The notes below the pieces were generated by a model that made no database searches, was not told where the DNA came from, and saw nothing but the letters and a program-made list of their open reading frames with translations. Below are positions 40,601 through 54,500 of a stretch of 64,000 nucleotides of DNA, one piece after another. How positions within the stretch are numbered: the stretch's first letter is position 1; every line of letters begins with the position of its first letter. The translations under genes were made by a program, and so were the position numbers. Source of the DNA: Glossina fuscipes (taxonomy: Eukaryota > Arthropoda > Insecta > Diptera > Glossinidae); NCBI RefSeq assembly GCF_014805625.2, contig NW_023998414.1:40917079-40981078 (forward strand), given 5' to 3'.

Positions 40601-43600
40601 TATGTGATTTTAAGACGAACGAATGACGAGGAAGAAAATTAGAGTCTTTGTCAAGAATAAGCAATTTTATTAAATCTCGAGAGTATTGATGCACTTTGTC
40701 ATTCCCCTCCCACATAAATAAGACTTTTTGGAAGTAGTTTTCTTGAACTGCACCTTGGAAAATATCTTGCTTGCTTGCTTAAATTAGCTTAGCTTTTATT
40801 TCGAAATTTTGTAATTTTGTACAGCGTTTGTGTTTATGTTTACGATGAACGTATGCCTCCCTTTAAGCGTAAGAGTGATATCTCAAATTGTTTCCTATCT
40901 AAATCAAGTACATAAATATTAACATATCACGAGATATATATGAACATGAACTATTTTAGGGCATGTACAGCAGCACATCTTCAATGCTGCTAGATACCAT
41001 TAGCTTATGTAGACGGCATCATTATAGCGAAGATAGAATTGTAAATAATTGTAAAAGTGAAAAACTTGCGAGCCATTTTTGTTCACACATTATAAAAGTG
41101 TTCGCATTGCGATGCATATAAAACGCGAGAGAAAAAATGAAAAGTTATCCATTTTCATTTCTATACCATTAGGAACTTTTTAATATAACGAAAGACGCGT
41201 GTGATGCCAAGAAGCATTTTAAAATTGCAAACATCATCCTTATCATATAAAGTGATGTTAAGGTGGTAATGCGGTTTAGAAATTATATTAAATTTATAGT
41301 TGGTACGTGTATGTGTATTAGTATGCGGAAAGTATGAGCTTCAAGTATATATTTATTTTTGTACGATGCGATTCGCTTAATATTAACATCTGATCAGACT
41401 GTACGCAAATTAAAACAACTCAACGGCAACGCGAATCAAAATATAATAAGTGGTTAGCAATAAAAAATTCAAATAAAATGAAATCTTAAGTTTTAAAAAA
41501 TTAAAAAAATCATAATTTTTACCTCTGAGGAATTTCAAAGTCAGTTAATAAATCGCATATCTATTTTACGAGATCAGTCCAAGTTATCGGTAGGAGACTT
41601 TTCATAAGTTATTTAATAACAAAAAAAAAAAAAAAACAAAGAAAAAAAAGGATTTTGAACGATCGACAAAGTTTTCTACTCCAGGTATGCATTCTGCAAC
41701 GAGCACAAGTTATCATAATCGCTTAAAGCTGACATACTACGTTCAAGAGTCGCTTTAGAAGTTCTTAGAAGTTTCGATATTAAATTTCCAAGAAGCATAC
41801 CCTTATGTTGTTGATATTATGAAGAAAAACGCATGGTACAGAAATTATTTAAAAACTTTCTCGCTTCCCCTATATTAGTGCAAAAGAATAGCATTATGCT
41901 CTTTCTAAAAACTTGCCAAATATTTATTAATTTCTTTTCGATTAACCTTTTAACAACAGATGCAAGTTCAATCGGCTTCTGAAGCTGGCAGGCAAGTCTT
42001 TTCCCAAGCAACTACAATCAGCCGAACACATCTTGCTTTTTTCCATTAATCGTCATCTCTTCCAAAATTAAAATATCAGGTCTCTTCCAATCGTTTCACC
42101 AACGACATTGGGAATATGAATTAGTACGGTTACCCTAGATTTCGTTGGCTCTTGGGACACACTTGAGCAGCCAAAGTCATTCGGGGATTGGAAAATTCTT
42201 CGGTCTGTTTTTATTTGGACGTTTTTTATGACACTTTCCATAAAACATTTATTTGCACATCCTCAGAATTGCTTTAAGTAAGCTTTTGTACTTAATCCTG
42301 TGCCGTTACGGGTTCGCTTTTGCGTAACTTGACAATATTATTTCTCACTGAAACCCAATTATTCACTAATATATTTTGAGAAGGATGTTCCCGACTTGCA
42401 GTACGCGGGTGGCAAGTTCAAATTGATGACTCAATTTTCTAGCTGAAAAGCAATGTTTAAGATTTAAGCGTAGGCTACGTCCTACAGTCAATCGAAAATG
42501 ACTGGCTTTTGCTTTATTAGAATAGTAAAATAAAAAAGTTATTTAAAACTGGATGGATTTGGAGCTTTTATTGATCGCGTATATTCTAATCTTGCTAGCC
42601 TGGTAACGCTAATAATCTAGTAAAGTACACAAGATATTATCGAGAGATTTTTTGCAATTTTTTTTTTATTTTACCTGGTAGAACTTCAGGAATTTTCAAG
42701 CGAAAGAGCGTCACGCGATTTTTAGAGGACTTTTTTAAAGTCAATCGTACTCCCGTCATAGAGTCCTGCAGGAAGGTAAACAAAAATTGCAGTCGGACAG
42801 AAGAATGTCCAGTGTATGCCGCGACTAGCATTCTTACACTTTGCCAGATAATAATAATATGTGTAGGCAGACAGTATTTCTAGAATCGCTTAATGCGATA
42901 AAAATCAGAATCAGTTCAACCACAAATACCAACATAGGCAGCCCAATCTTATGTAATAACAATCGTACCTTTAAAGACACTTGCGGTAGTTCACCTTTAC
43001 TCGTCCATGATCCTTTTCGAACGACATTCTCACACGCATACATACACAGTAATGAATTGCTTTGATTGCGTTGGGTCGTTGTTGCGATTCGAGGCCATCA
43101 TCAAGGCCATCGCGCTTCTTTGGATACATTATTTCGCGATCGATATTTAATAGTAGTAGTAATGACGTGACTGACTATGTGTGGATTTTCTTCGATTTTT
43201 TGTAAGACTTTATCGACGACTTTTTCAACGCTTGATCAGTCGGTCGATCAAAATGATGTGAGCACACCAAGCGTATTCTATAAACCTGCTTGGCCGTGAA
43301 TATCACAATTTTTTCCCTGATTTACCTCGCCTTCTTACCTCATTTTTCGATGATAATATTGCCTAATATGCTGAACTTTTTCAGATATCGCATTCATTTG
43401 CCACTACCATGATATGAATTTGATTCAGTTGATGAAGCGTAAAAATACCGCGTATTGATGTCCTACCTTCCAAGCACTCGATGTTACTCGATACATTTTC
43501 CGCGTACCAAGCGTCCAATATAATTATAAATTAAATATTAAACGAACGAATATAAATTAACTAATATGAATTTATATTAAACTAAGAATAAACACTTCGA

Positions 43601-46600
43601 TTACTCACACAAACATTGGGTGGTGGTTGTCAATTTGTTCATTCAATTCCATTAGCGGGCAAAAAAAAGTATTACTATATGTATGTTGAAAAGCAGCGTT
43701 GACTCTTGCAAGGTTAATACATGCGTTGAAAATGATGCAAAATTTATTCATTAAATATGTGAAAAGAAATTTTCCATACATATATATATATATAGGCTTT
43801 GCTGACGCTTGCAACATTTGCATCTTGCCTTTTTTTATAGTAGGTAATCTACCGACGAATTAAGTAAAACTAATTTATGAAATTAGTTCAGAGGGAGGGA
43901 GGGATAATTAATAATAATTTATAAAATTCGAAATTTGTTCTCATGTGAAATTTGTTCGCATGTTTCAGGTTTTTACTTGGATTCTAAACGACACTATCAC
44001 GCCAATCATTACAATGGATCCTTGATGCAATTAATAGCATTTCATAGTCGTGGCACTATTTCTGTTAGAGCCAGCCGTTCAACGTCTCACATTTAATTTG
44101 AACTCTCAAACAGGTTTCAGTTTCAAGTAGAGAGTAGTAACACTTAAGCCGATTTAATGCGTACACCTGAACAACACATCTAGTATATCTGTACTCCTCC
44201 GGTCTCTTGGGTATAAAAGTGATTGTTATTTCAAATGATGAGATTATTTTCTTGATATAGTTAAGAGACATAATGGCTTGGTGTAATCTCTGCTAGATTG
44301 AATTGTAAGCAATTTGTTGCTTACATTTTATTAAATCATCACATATTTAAATAATTTTATAAATTTTCTCCACTTTTGCTGCCACACAAATATTTATAAT
44401 TCGTAATCGGGTGCTCTTTCCCACCCGCACTCTTATATATTTTACCCTGCCTGGCTTGCCGTAATAATATATAAAATTTAGTTATAACCGTCATATGTGA
44501 TGATAGCAAATGGATACCAACGCCAACATAACCGCATACAAGAGTGACTGTACTTATTTATATAAACTGCAAACACAAAATGCTTGGTGATGATATTGCG
44601 ATTGTTGAATAAATTGAAATAATATGTTTTTCCACAAATCGTTGAGGTTTGTATGTTTGTTTTCTCGAAAAGCACGTAAAACTGATTTTAGCTATGGTGA
44701 CGTTTACATGAAAAACACACACACACACACACACACAAACACACACAAACATGTATATACATACACATACAAAATTATAAATATACATATATATTGCATA
44801 TATGTACATATAATTCATACATGTATATTATTACATGTACATATACATAAATTGAGTGCTTGAACGTATTTTGATCATTTTTTCACTTGAAAAAGGCATT
44901 TATTGAGATGAAATGGTTCAATACCTATTAACAAAAATATCTTCCATCATTTTCTACAACTTTTTCACCTATATAATGTCACGATAATGGTTTGGCAGGT
45001 TGGCAGTTCCAATCATTGCACCATTTTCGCACTTATTCAGCATTACGAAGCCGAGTGGCAATGAAGCCATGGTACGCGGAAGACGCTATGTTTGGTGAGC
45101 ACGCTTGGTGCGCGCAAAATTTCACATTCGAGAACTGTAACCTTGACTCTTTAATCCTTGCAAAGTCGGTAGATATGTGCAATAACGATTTCATTCGGTT
45201 TTAGCTGATCGTTAAACACAATACCCCCTGCTGATCCCATGACATGCACAGACAAACTTTATGGCAATGCATATATTCCCTTTCGGTGCCGAAGTGGATG
45301 GCTCTCGCAGACTATCCTACGACTTTTTGCGCTTGGCACTGCATGAGTGTGAGCTCCGCGATTAGCGTCTGCATACACTAAATAACTGAATGATACTAAA
45401 GGGAAAATGGTTGCTTTATATAGGCCAAGGTCAAAATCATCGAATTTAGCCATTGTGGGCATTGATATTTCGCATGACTTTATCATTTTCCCCAGTAGAT
45501 GTCGCTGATCAAAACACATGCAAGCACCTATATATATATAAATATATATATGTATATATATATATATATATGTATGTATATTTTTTTTCTTGTGGGCACG
45601 TTTATATTACGGACTCAGTGGAGGAGTAAATTTTGTTTGCTTAACGTCAACAGAGGCAAAGTTAATTTGTAAAATTTGTAATGGAACAAAGTGTAGAGAA
45701 TAAGAATGGTTTGACTTACGTAAATGTACACAAACACACGTTTAGACATTTACTTACTTGGTACCCAGTTACCTGCTTACACAAACTTATGCTCAGCTGC
45801 ACAAGTTTGCGATGCGAAAATAAACAACACTAACAAAACTTAGCACGGTTTAGTGTTATAGTGAAATAAATTAAAGAAAATATATATGAAAAAAGGAGAA
45901 ACAGTTAAACCATAAAATTCTTTTACAAGTCAGAGAAAGTAAAAGAAAACTATGAGAAAAACAAATTACTCAACAATTTTTTATAGCTTCATTTGTATGA
46001 TGATGATAAGAAATATAAACACGCACATACGTCCAAATGAAAACCTAGTAAAAGTGGTATTGGTACAATATTTATAAGTACAAATTGTATTTAAGCCGAA
46101 CTTTTAATGCCGATCATCCAAGATAGAAAATAGATTGCAATTAACACAACCAGTTTTCAATAGTGAGTAAGTAAACGTATCGTTTAGGAGCACTTTTATC
46201 TAAGGCCTCCACGAAGCTTCAAACTCAACTAAGCACTTTTATTGAAAAGAAATTTTGATCGGTAGCGAGAAAGAGAAAAGCTTTTACGTCCTGACTGCGA
46301 AAGGTTGCTACTAATCTTATAAAATCTGCTAAGCCGTTTGAAAGGAACGGAAATGGCAGCCTAACGATGCGTATCTGAAGGATTTTGTAATAGTTTTAAT
46401 TACTGGACGACTGGATGTATGCTAAAGAAACAAATAAACCGCGGCAACGGATCATAGTTGATCATAGTTGTTGCGTAATATGTGCCCCAAGCATTCTTCG
46501 GAATTTCATGCGAACACTTTGACTCTCTGGCTGCAGATTTTCACTTTCCGAACAACAACAAATTCGACTAGTTATCTATGCATGAAATGTTTATGATTTT

Positions 46601-48521
46601 TTGCTAAATGTTACAAATGAAACGATAAAATTCTTATGCTTTCATTCGGTTTGGCAAAATTCGCCGTACATTGGAAGAGAGGAAAGGAAGTTAGAGGAGA
46701 GGAACGGAAGAAACCAAATATACTTTGAGATTTGCCAGCAAGTCATTTTACAGTCATTGCCACAGAGCCACTATTTAACCGTAGAAAGCTATTAAAAGCA
46801 GTTACTTAACTTTACTGCTTCCTTTTTGTATAGAGCAAGAACTTCTTCAAGCCAGTACACAATATAATATCGTATGAATTAAATTGAATTGCTTTGCTCC
46901 GCATATTTTGCTTTCTTCTATTTTCTTTCCTTTCCACTTTGTTTATTTTTTTTTTTTTCATATTTTCACAATTGTAAGGTGTGTTCGTATTTAGTACAAT
47001 ATGTATATGAGAACCTTATGGCGTGCTTTCCTACTTGTTTATTTGTTTTATATGTTGTTTTATCACTTTAAGTTTGATACATAATATAGTGTAGAACAGG
47101 ACAATCCAAATGGACAAACATGGAATCTGTTAAGAAAGAGAAAAGAAAGCACTGTTCACGATACAAACAAAGGTAAGTAAATTGAATTGAATTAAGTTAA
47201 TATTATACTTTTATAAGATAAAGTTTGCATAAACACCATTAAGTTTATACGTTTCAAGTTGCTGTGTAAGGTAACCATGAACGACGATGAACTTTTACGG
47301 AATACCCACACCATGTAGATGAAATTAAATTGTGTCAAAATCGTGCTTTAATATAAAATACACATAATTTTTTTTTCAAATATTCGTTCAAGCTTTCCAA
47401 AGGGTCAGAGAACTTTAAATCCTTTATCTCATGATACGCTTTTATAAGACAGAATTTGTAGCCGTATAATCTATCGTTGCAAGCGAAGGAATATTAGATT
47501 TATACCAACATATACAACATTCAGAAAGACAGAGAAACTTTTCAAATTACATTCGGAAGAGAAATGGATCTCTTCAGAGACACGCTTGCATTGAATTGCA
47601 AAGTACAAGTCGCGAATAATGACTAAGATGAACTGAAGGCTAATTTGTATTGGTGGGCAATAACGAGCATTTTGTGTTCTTCACTGACTGGCTTGAAAGG
47701 TTGCAAATAGCTGCAAATGCGCTTTTTCCCTACACGCAACTCCAAGCTTTCTGTCAAATTTGAAGCCGTCCTCTTAATATAACTGGGAAAATGTTTATCG
47801 GAAATATCTACCCACCAGATGGTGAGCATAACAAAGCATCCAAATGTAAATGAGAAGCGTCGATCTGATTGTATCACTTCTGCAGGAGAGGATTGCGTCG
47901 ATGAGGAAAGTCGACTTGTGCAAAAGCGCATACCAGGTCGCCGGAAGACATATTGTTAACCGACGCGTTACATATCGATATCTAAAAGTGGTCAGTATAT
48001 CATACTTTTCCGTAACATTAGCATAACATCTATCTGTCTGTCCGTCCACATTATAATTCCTCTGGTAATAAGCTTCAACGTGACATATATACCCGTATTG
48101 ATAGAAAAAATACCTACCTACGAAAATATCAAAATAATATTGAAAACGATGGCAAACAGTTTACTACCTACGACAGCTTGCAATTTGATACATATATATA
48201 TAGTTCGACGCAAGAGCTGCCCTCCTCACTGTCAGCTTAGCCCTGTCAAAGTGTATGAAATCCAATAAAAAGCCTAGGGATGAATTTTTGCCGAGAAGCT
48301 TTACTATTTTTCTTTCATGCGCGCAGTATTCAATGCGAATTTGGTAAATAAGCTTTCTTTTAGATATAGTTTCTATTGATTAAATTCTTAAGCATCGAAT
48401 AGCTTTTCGTAGAATCTTGAGTCTTGTCTTCTCTCTCTTCTCTGAGATTCTCTTTTTTCAAACTCGCTAAAGAACAAATTTCAGAATTAGTTAAATTTCA
48501 TTATAATTAAGTGCTTGTCTG

Positions 48522-48564
<43 letters not shown>

Positions 48565-51500
48565 GAACTTAATACGTTATGAAAAAAAATCTTTACGCCG
48601 AACAGTCTATATATTTTCTGAAGCCGGTTAACGATTTTACACAAACGTTTGCATAATTTTCGTATTTGTTTTTAGGTACACTCTCCGGGACCCTATATGG
48701 ACAGTGAGACCGGCAAAGCTTAGAAATTGCCACTAAAATGATTTATGTAATAATATTTCTGTTGCATTATTTCTAGCGATGCTACACTATTTCATATTAG
48801 TACTAGTATAGCTGGCCTTTCGATTTGGATCCGAGTGAAATTAATAATACTTTAAGAGATCTAATGTAGGGTGCTTGGATTTGATTCACCATTCAATTAA
48901 GATGTGTTGGAAGTCGTAGCTTCTTTGCTAATAAAGCTGAGTTAATGGTTACGTCTTCGTCCGCTAGAGAATAGAATGAACACAAGCCAAGGTTGGTATT
49001 AGGTGGTCCGGCGTAAATCAAATATAATTGCTTTCTTGTTACGCGGTTCTTTGTCGACAGTGTAGGTTATGCATATATGTGAGCAACATTTTCTGCTCCT
49101 GTTAACAAGTTTCTTACACGCTACCCTTTCGCTAATAAATTCCTTACCTTATCAGGTATTTATGGGTTTTGTTTCCTCATTCCTTTCCCCTATTTATTCA
49201 ACAGTAATTTGATCAACACTTGTACGTTGAATATTTTATTAAACTTAAAACAAACACGAAAAATAAATGAAAAGCAAAAAAATGTATCTGTTCACTTTAA
49301 CACATTCTCCAGATATTTACCACCTAAGCGAATAATTTTTACAATGTGTTGCAAAGTATGTACAAAATTGCTACAATTTAGTGTCTAGTGAATATTTTGT
49401 TAAAGGCTATAAACGGTTAGCAAGCTTACAATAGGCAGCGCATATAGTTTTTTTGCGAAAAGACAATGTTTTCTATTGTCGGTGCCATGAAAAACTTTCA
49501 TGAGAAGATTTATGATCGACTAACTTACTTCGGTGAACTTTATTACTTTACATAAGTCAAGATATACTAATTTTAAAATATCACTGCAACGTTTCGTATA
49601 AACGATTGTATAAAACACTTCAACTTACTAAATATTCTCTTATTACAAATATTAGAATCGCAGCAAATAAGAAAATTATGTTCACTTTGTTCTGGGTCTC
49701 GCATATCCATCATCATCATCGTCATCGTCATCGGTAGTAATCATGTTAGGGAGGCGTCATATTGGAGTGACAGTTGATCGCGGGAGTGCCAGTTCATCAA
49801 TTATTGTCATTATTTTCGTAATTAATTTATTTTTATTAATATATTCTGTGGACGCTAAGTTATTGCCAACAAAGCCACGCTGTCTTGAAATATTTTATTG
49901 GCTAATTTTAATGGGGAAACCTATTGATCTATTAATCTGACCAACGTAAGAAAGCTTCTTATAATCAAAATTTCGCAAAGCAGTTTCGTCGCAAATTTTC
50001 TCTTACGCTTTAAAAATTAAGACTGGTCAAGCAAGGACGGTTACTGGTGCTCGATATCGCGCCGTAATAACCCAGTTCTCTCTGCCTAAAATGGATGACG
50101 AAAGCTTCGACGCCTCATTGTACTTTGCCCCACTTTCGATACATTTCCCATTCTTTTCTATATCACGCGATTAAGAATCGCTTTTTGAACTGATCTAAGC
50201 TTGTCTGCCCGTCTTGTTGTCTTTTGCTCAATCGACAAGGTATTACTTTTGAGATATTTTTTTTATGAAATTTGGTACACCGACGTGTTTTCACCCAAGG
50301 ACCAACGTTATTGAAAATGGCTTCAATCGAATCACTCTTTCGACCATTTCTCCGATAACGCCTTATTGTGAAGAGTCATTATATCAATAATTATAGAGTG
50401 CGGTGGAGTACGGTATTTAATGGTGGGCCGTGGCACAATGTATAAAAAAAACAATAGATTGATGTATTATAGAAATTCGTGACCTGTCATTATGTTGAAT
50501 TTCTTTTGCACTAGCTAAACATGTGCGAATGTTCATGAATTTTATCATTTAATTAATATGAAATTTATATATAATAAATTACAATAACAATTTGGTTCAT
50601 TTTTAATTTAAAACTCCATCCAACTTACAAGCATAAAACACTACAAGTCACTTATTGTTATGTATTTTATATTTACGCAATTGATTAACTAATTAAACAT
50701 GACACACACTATACAGTCACTCATAAAGGCAAATGCATACATGTATGTGCGTACGTAAAGCAAGAGGACAAAGTAAGTAAACGCATACGGACCGATGCTT
50801 ACATGTGTGAAAAGGACATTAATTATTTAATCTAAAGGAACAGACATTGCATTAAGCATATATATGTATATGTATGTATATGTATGTAGAAGAGAATATT
50901 TATTTTTGTAAGCACACATATAGTGTCTTCTAAGCTGTCAAATACTTTTACTCTATACATCTTGGGGCAGACGCTGTATGTTAAAAGCACATTAATTTTT
51001 GTATTTTAAATGTGATCACAATTAATTTAATTTATTGTGCCTTTCAAATGTTAATTATTCTTTCATTTTTATTTTCAAAACTCATGTGCACTAATTAAAT
51101 GTAAACAAATAAACAAAACGAAACTATGTCTTTCGACTAATGGCCTTTGTAGTCAAATTCAATTTACCGCATATTACAAGAGAAAGATGTTCGTGCGAAA
51201 TTATTGTAAAAGTAAATTTGCCTTAAGGCAAAATTTCGCAAACAGCTTTCAAATCAAATATATATATATATGAAAATTATTTAGTGACATATGGACGAAA
51301 CAATAGCACTTTCGTTCCGACTATTGTAACACCCAGAAGAGCTTGAGGTAGACCCACCTTTTTTTTGTATGACGACCGATTCAGAAAATAATTCTGATCG
51401 ATCTAAGTTTGTCTGTCCTTCCATGTACGAATGCTATTGAATATGGTTCGACCATGATGGGACCACTTCTTCGAACAATCCTCATAAAGTTATTATAATT

Positions 51501-54500
51501 TTTAGAATCTCGCGACAAAAACCACTTAGTAGTAGTAGTAGTTTAGGCATTCTAAACTGATGTGAAACCTTTCAATCGGATGGGGAAATTGTTTTAAATG
51601 CCTTGCCATATAAGCGTTCCCACGTGAACTGAATCTATATACGGCAAAAAGCACAGACTTTCAATACTTTTTGGTTGAAAATTCAAAAAATCAACTTCTC
51701 GCCATTTGGACTACGTAGGTCTATTCTTTGTATCCAAACCTATAAAAGATTTCTAATGAAAACTAAGCCTTTGCTTGCCAAAGTGGTCTAAGTCTTCATA
51801 TTGTATGAAGTAAATTTGTCCCTAGTAAATCAATCATAGGGAATTTAGATCACTTAGATCTATTTTTTATGGAGTCTCATTAAAGTAAACCCTTCGATTA
51901 AGTTTGCNNNNNNNNNNNNNNNNNNNNNNNNNNNNNNNNNNNNNNNNNNNNNNNNNNNNNNNNNNNNNNNNNNNNNNNNNNNNNNNNNNNNNNNNNNNNN
52001 NNNNNNNTACCGAATGGTCGGCCTTGGCCGACTATAGCATTCTTACTTGTTATATAGGATGTCGCTAGTGAATGTTTGCGGTACACTTTATGTCGATTTC
52101 TATTCATAGCTTAAGACTATGTTCAATTTCGAATATTTTTATAATCATTTTCCCTAAAGCGTAAACGATTGAATTAATTTTGAAACTCCGTCATAAGTAA
52201 AATGTGTGTGTGTAGGTCCTCCCTAAAAATGATGTATGTTTGATTAGGTTAGGTTAGGCTTCTGGGGTAGATTTAACTTGCATTGCTTGCACAATTAAAA
52301 TAATTAGCCAGTTATTGCTTAACTAAATGAGAAGAAAATGTTTAGAAATTTTTTAAACTGTAAGCAGCTTTGCCTCAAGCACATACAATATTTTCACAAG
52401 TCATTTACTGCATTTATATTGTTTAATAAGTCATAAGCAAAAAAAAAAAAATAATAAAAGGAATACCGCTTGAATAAATACGAGATCTTTGATGCGTCTG
52501 CGTTCTGAGTAGAAATGCCAAAGTATATTGAAAATTCAGTGTGTAATTGTAAAATGGTTACAAGGTAAGTCTTGGAGGAAGCTATGTTCGCCTAAAAGAA
52601 CATGTCATATTTCATAAGACATAACATTTGTCGTGAGGGAGTACAGCATTTAATTAAACAGAGAACAACTTTCGACGAGGACCTATTTGTGATAACATAT
52701 TTCAATATTCAAACTCCGAGGTTTATGTCCTTTCGAAAAATCACAACTTTGCGCCTTCGGTCGACTACATTTTGTTATGAAATAAAACGAAAGCCTAACG
52801 AAATAATTGTAAAAATTGAATTAAAAACTTTAGAAAACGCGGATACATAAAAGAAACTTAATCTTGAAAACCGAACAGAAGGCACAGCGATTTCCCCCCT
52901 AACCCCCCTATCAGTTGTCTTATATTAAAAGATTGCGATCCTATTTATCAGCACATGATCTGTGCACATGTGTAAAATACACCACAAGCTGTTCTTTTCC
53001 CGTACCAGTAATCGAATCCAAGCCACTCGGGTACTTGCCGAATGGCCTCACTACTGGACTACACGGCCACGCAACCACTTTGAACAGTTTCAGTTTCTCT
53101 TTACTTAGAAAAATTCGTTTCAATTTCTTAAAAAGGATTTCGAAAAGGTAAAGAAAAGGTTCACCACTAATGGCAGTAACCCTACCCTTGCATCTTCTCG
53201 CACGAATTGTTATTTTCTTAAATATGTCAATTGAATTTTGAAAGGATAACACCATCCTGTGGTGTACTTTTCTTTTTCTGTTCTTCTATATTAGATCGGA
53301 AACCTTCCTACAATATTCTAAAATTGTCCAAAAAGCAATGAATAAGGAGAAATTCATATTCCGGAAATATTCGAACATAATAGCCAAGACTTATTGTCCC
53401 ACTTTAGACTTTGTTAGATATATATACATATGTATATATGTATATATGTAAAAACATAGTTGCAAGTACCAAAATGAACTGCAAGTGAAATGAGTTTTAT
53501 GCAACATTCTGCAATGCCGATGGATCTGTTCGGAGATAATAAACTTATGGTATAATGTGTTTCAACTTAGCTCGCCGCTTGCTCTCTACTCACTCTCAAT
53601 TCGAATGCCTTCAAACTTCTTGTAATTATCGTACGTGAGTATAGGACATAATTTGGCGATGCACAGGTAATATCTCAGGCAAATTATCTTTCTCTAGCAA
53701 TGGTTGATTGTCCATCCAAGGACGAACGCTATTGAAAATAGTTTGGTTTTTCAACCCCCCCAACCTATTTTGCAAAGTCGTTATATGAAAAACAATTGCA
53801 CTTTTCATAATTTCTTGGCAGAAGTGGCTAAGTAATAACATTTTGGTATTCTAAACTTTGGATTGACTTGGGCAATTTTTTGAATCGCCTTTCATATAAC
53901 GACAACTAAGCTTCATATGACAAAAAGCTTTAGTTTTCGATGCTTTATAATGAAAATCAGATCAAAATAGCAATTTGAAATAAAAAAAATTAACTGCACC
54001 AAATGTGGATTGTCTCGACCTATGTTCCGGACCCTATAGGGCACAAATATCTAAGTTTTAATAAGTTATGATGAAAATTAACCCATAAAAGCAATTGAGC
54101 AACCAGCTCAATTTTTGAGCCTCTTGGGCGCAACCACTCTTACGGGCAGTTAGCCTTTACTTGCAAACGGATGTATGTTTTACACACAGTGCCCTTAAAA
54201 TTGATTTCATACAAAGAAGCAGAGAATAGAATTTTGTTAGACAATCTGGTGTAGAGTACTTAAAAGTCAGCCTATACCGATTATAGTGTTTTCACTTGTT
54301 TTCATTTATTTTTGTAAACCAATTTTCAATTAACTTGTATGACTATTTTGCTCATATTTCAATGCCATTCCGAATAGTGGGCCTGCACGCCATTGCAATA
54401 CTATCTTCTGTTTGGAAAGGCAATCGCCGTCGCACCCTCGCATAATGATAAGAAATTTTGTGCATATTAGCTGGAGCTAAGTCCCTCGCACTGACACACA

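Noticed and set aside
52242..52258. GGTTAGGTTAGG, like the insect TTAGG telomere repeat
   Set aside because: Only about three units are present, and flies lack TTAGG telomeres. This is a common short word in fly repeats.
53008..53069. True tRNA gene
   Set aside because: The boxes are present, but the T-stem and acceptor stem do not pair, so it was kept only as a SINE candidate.
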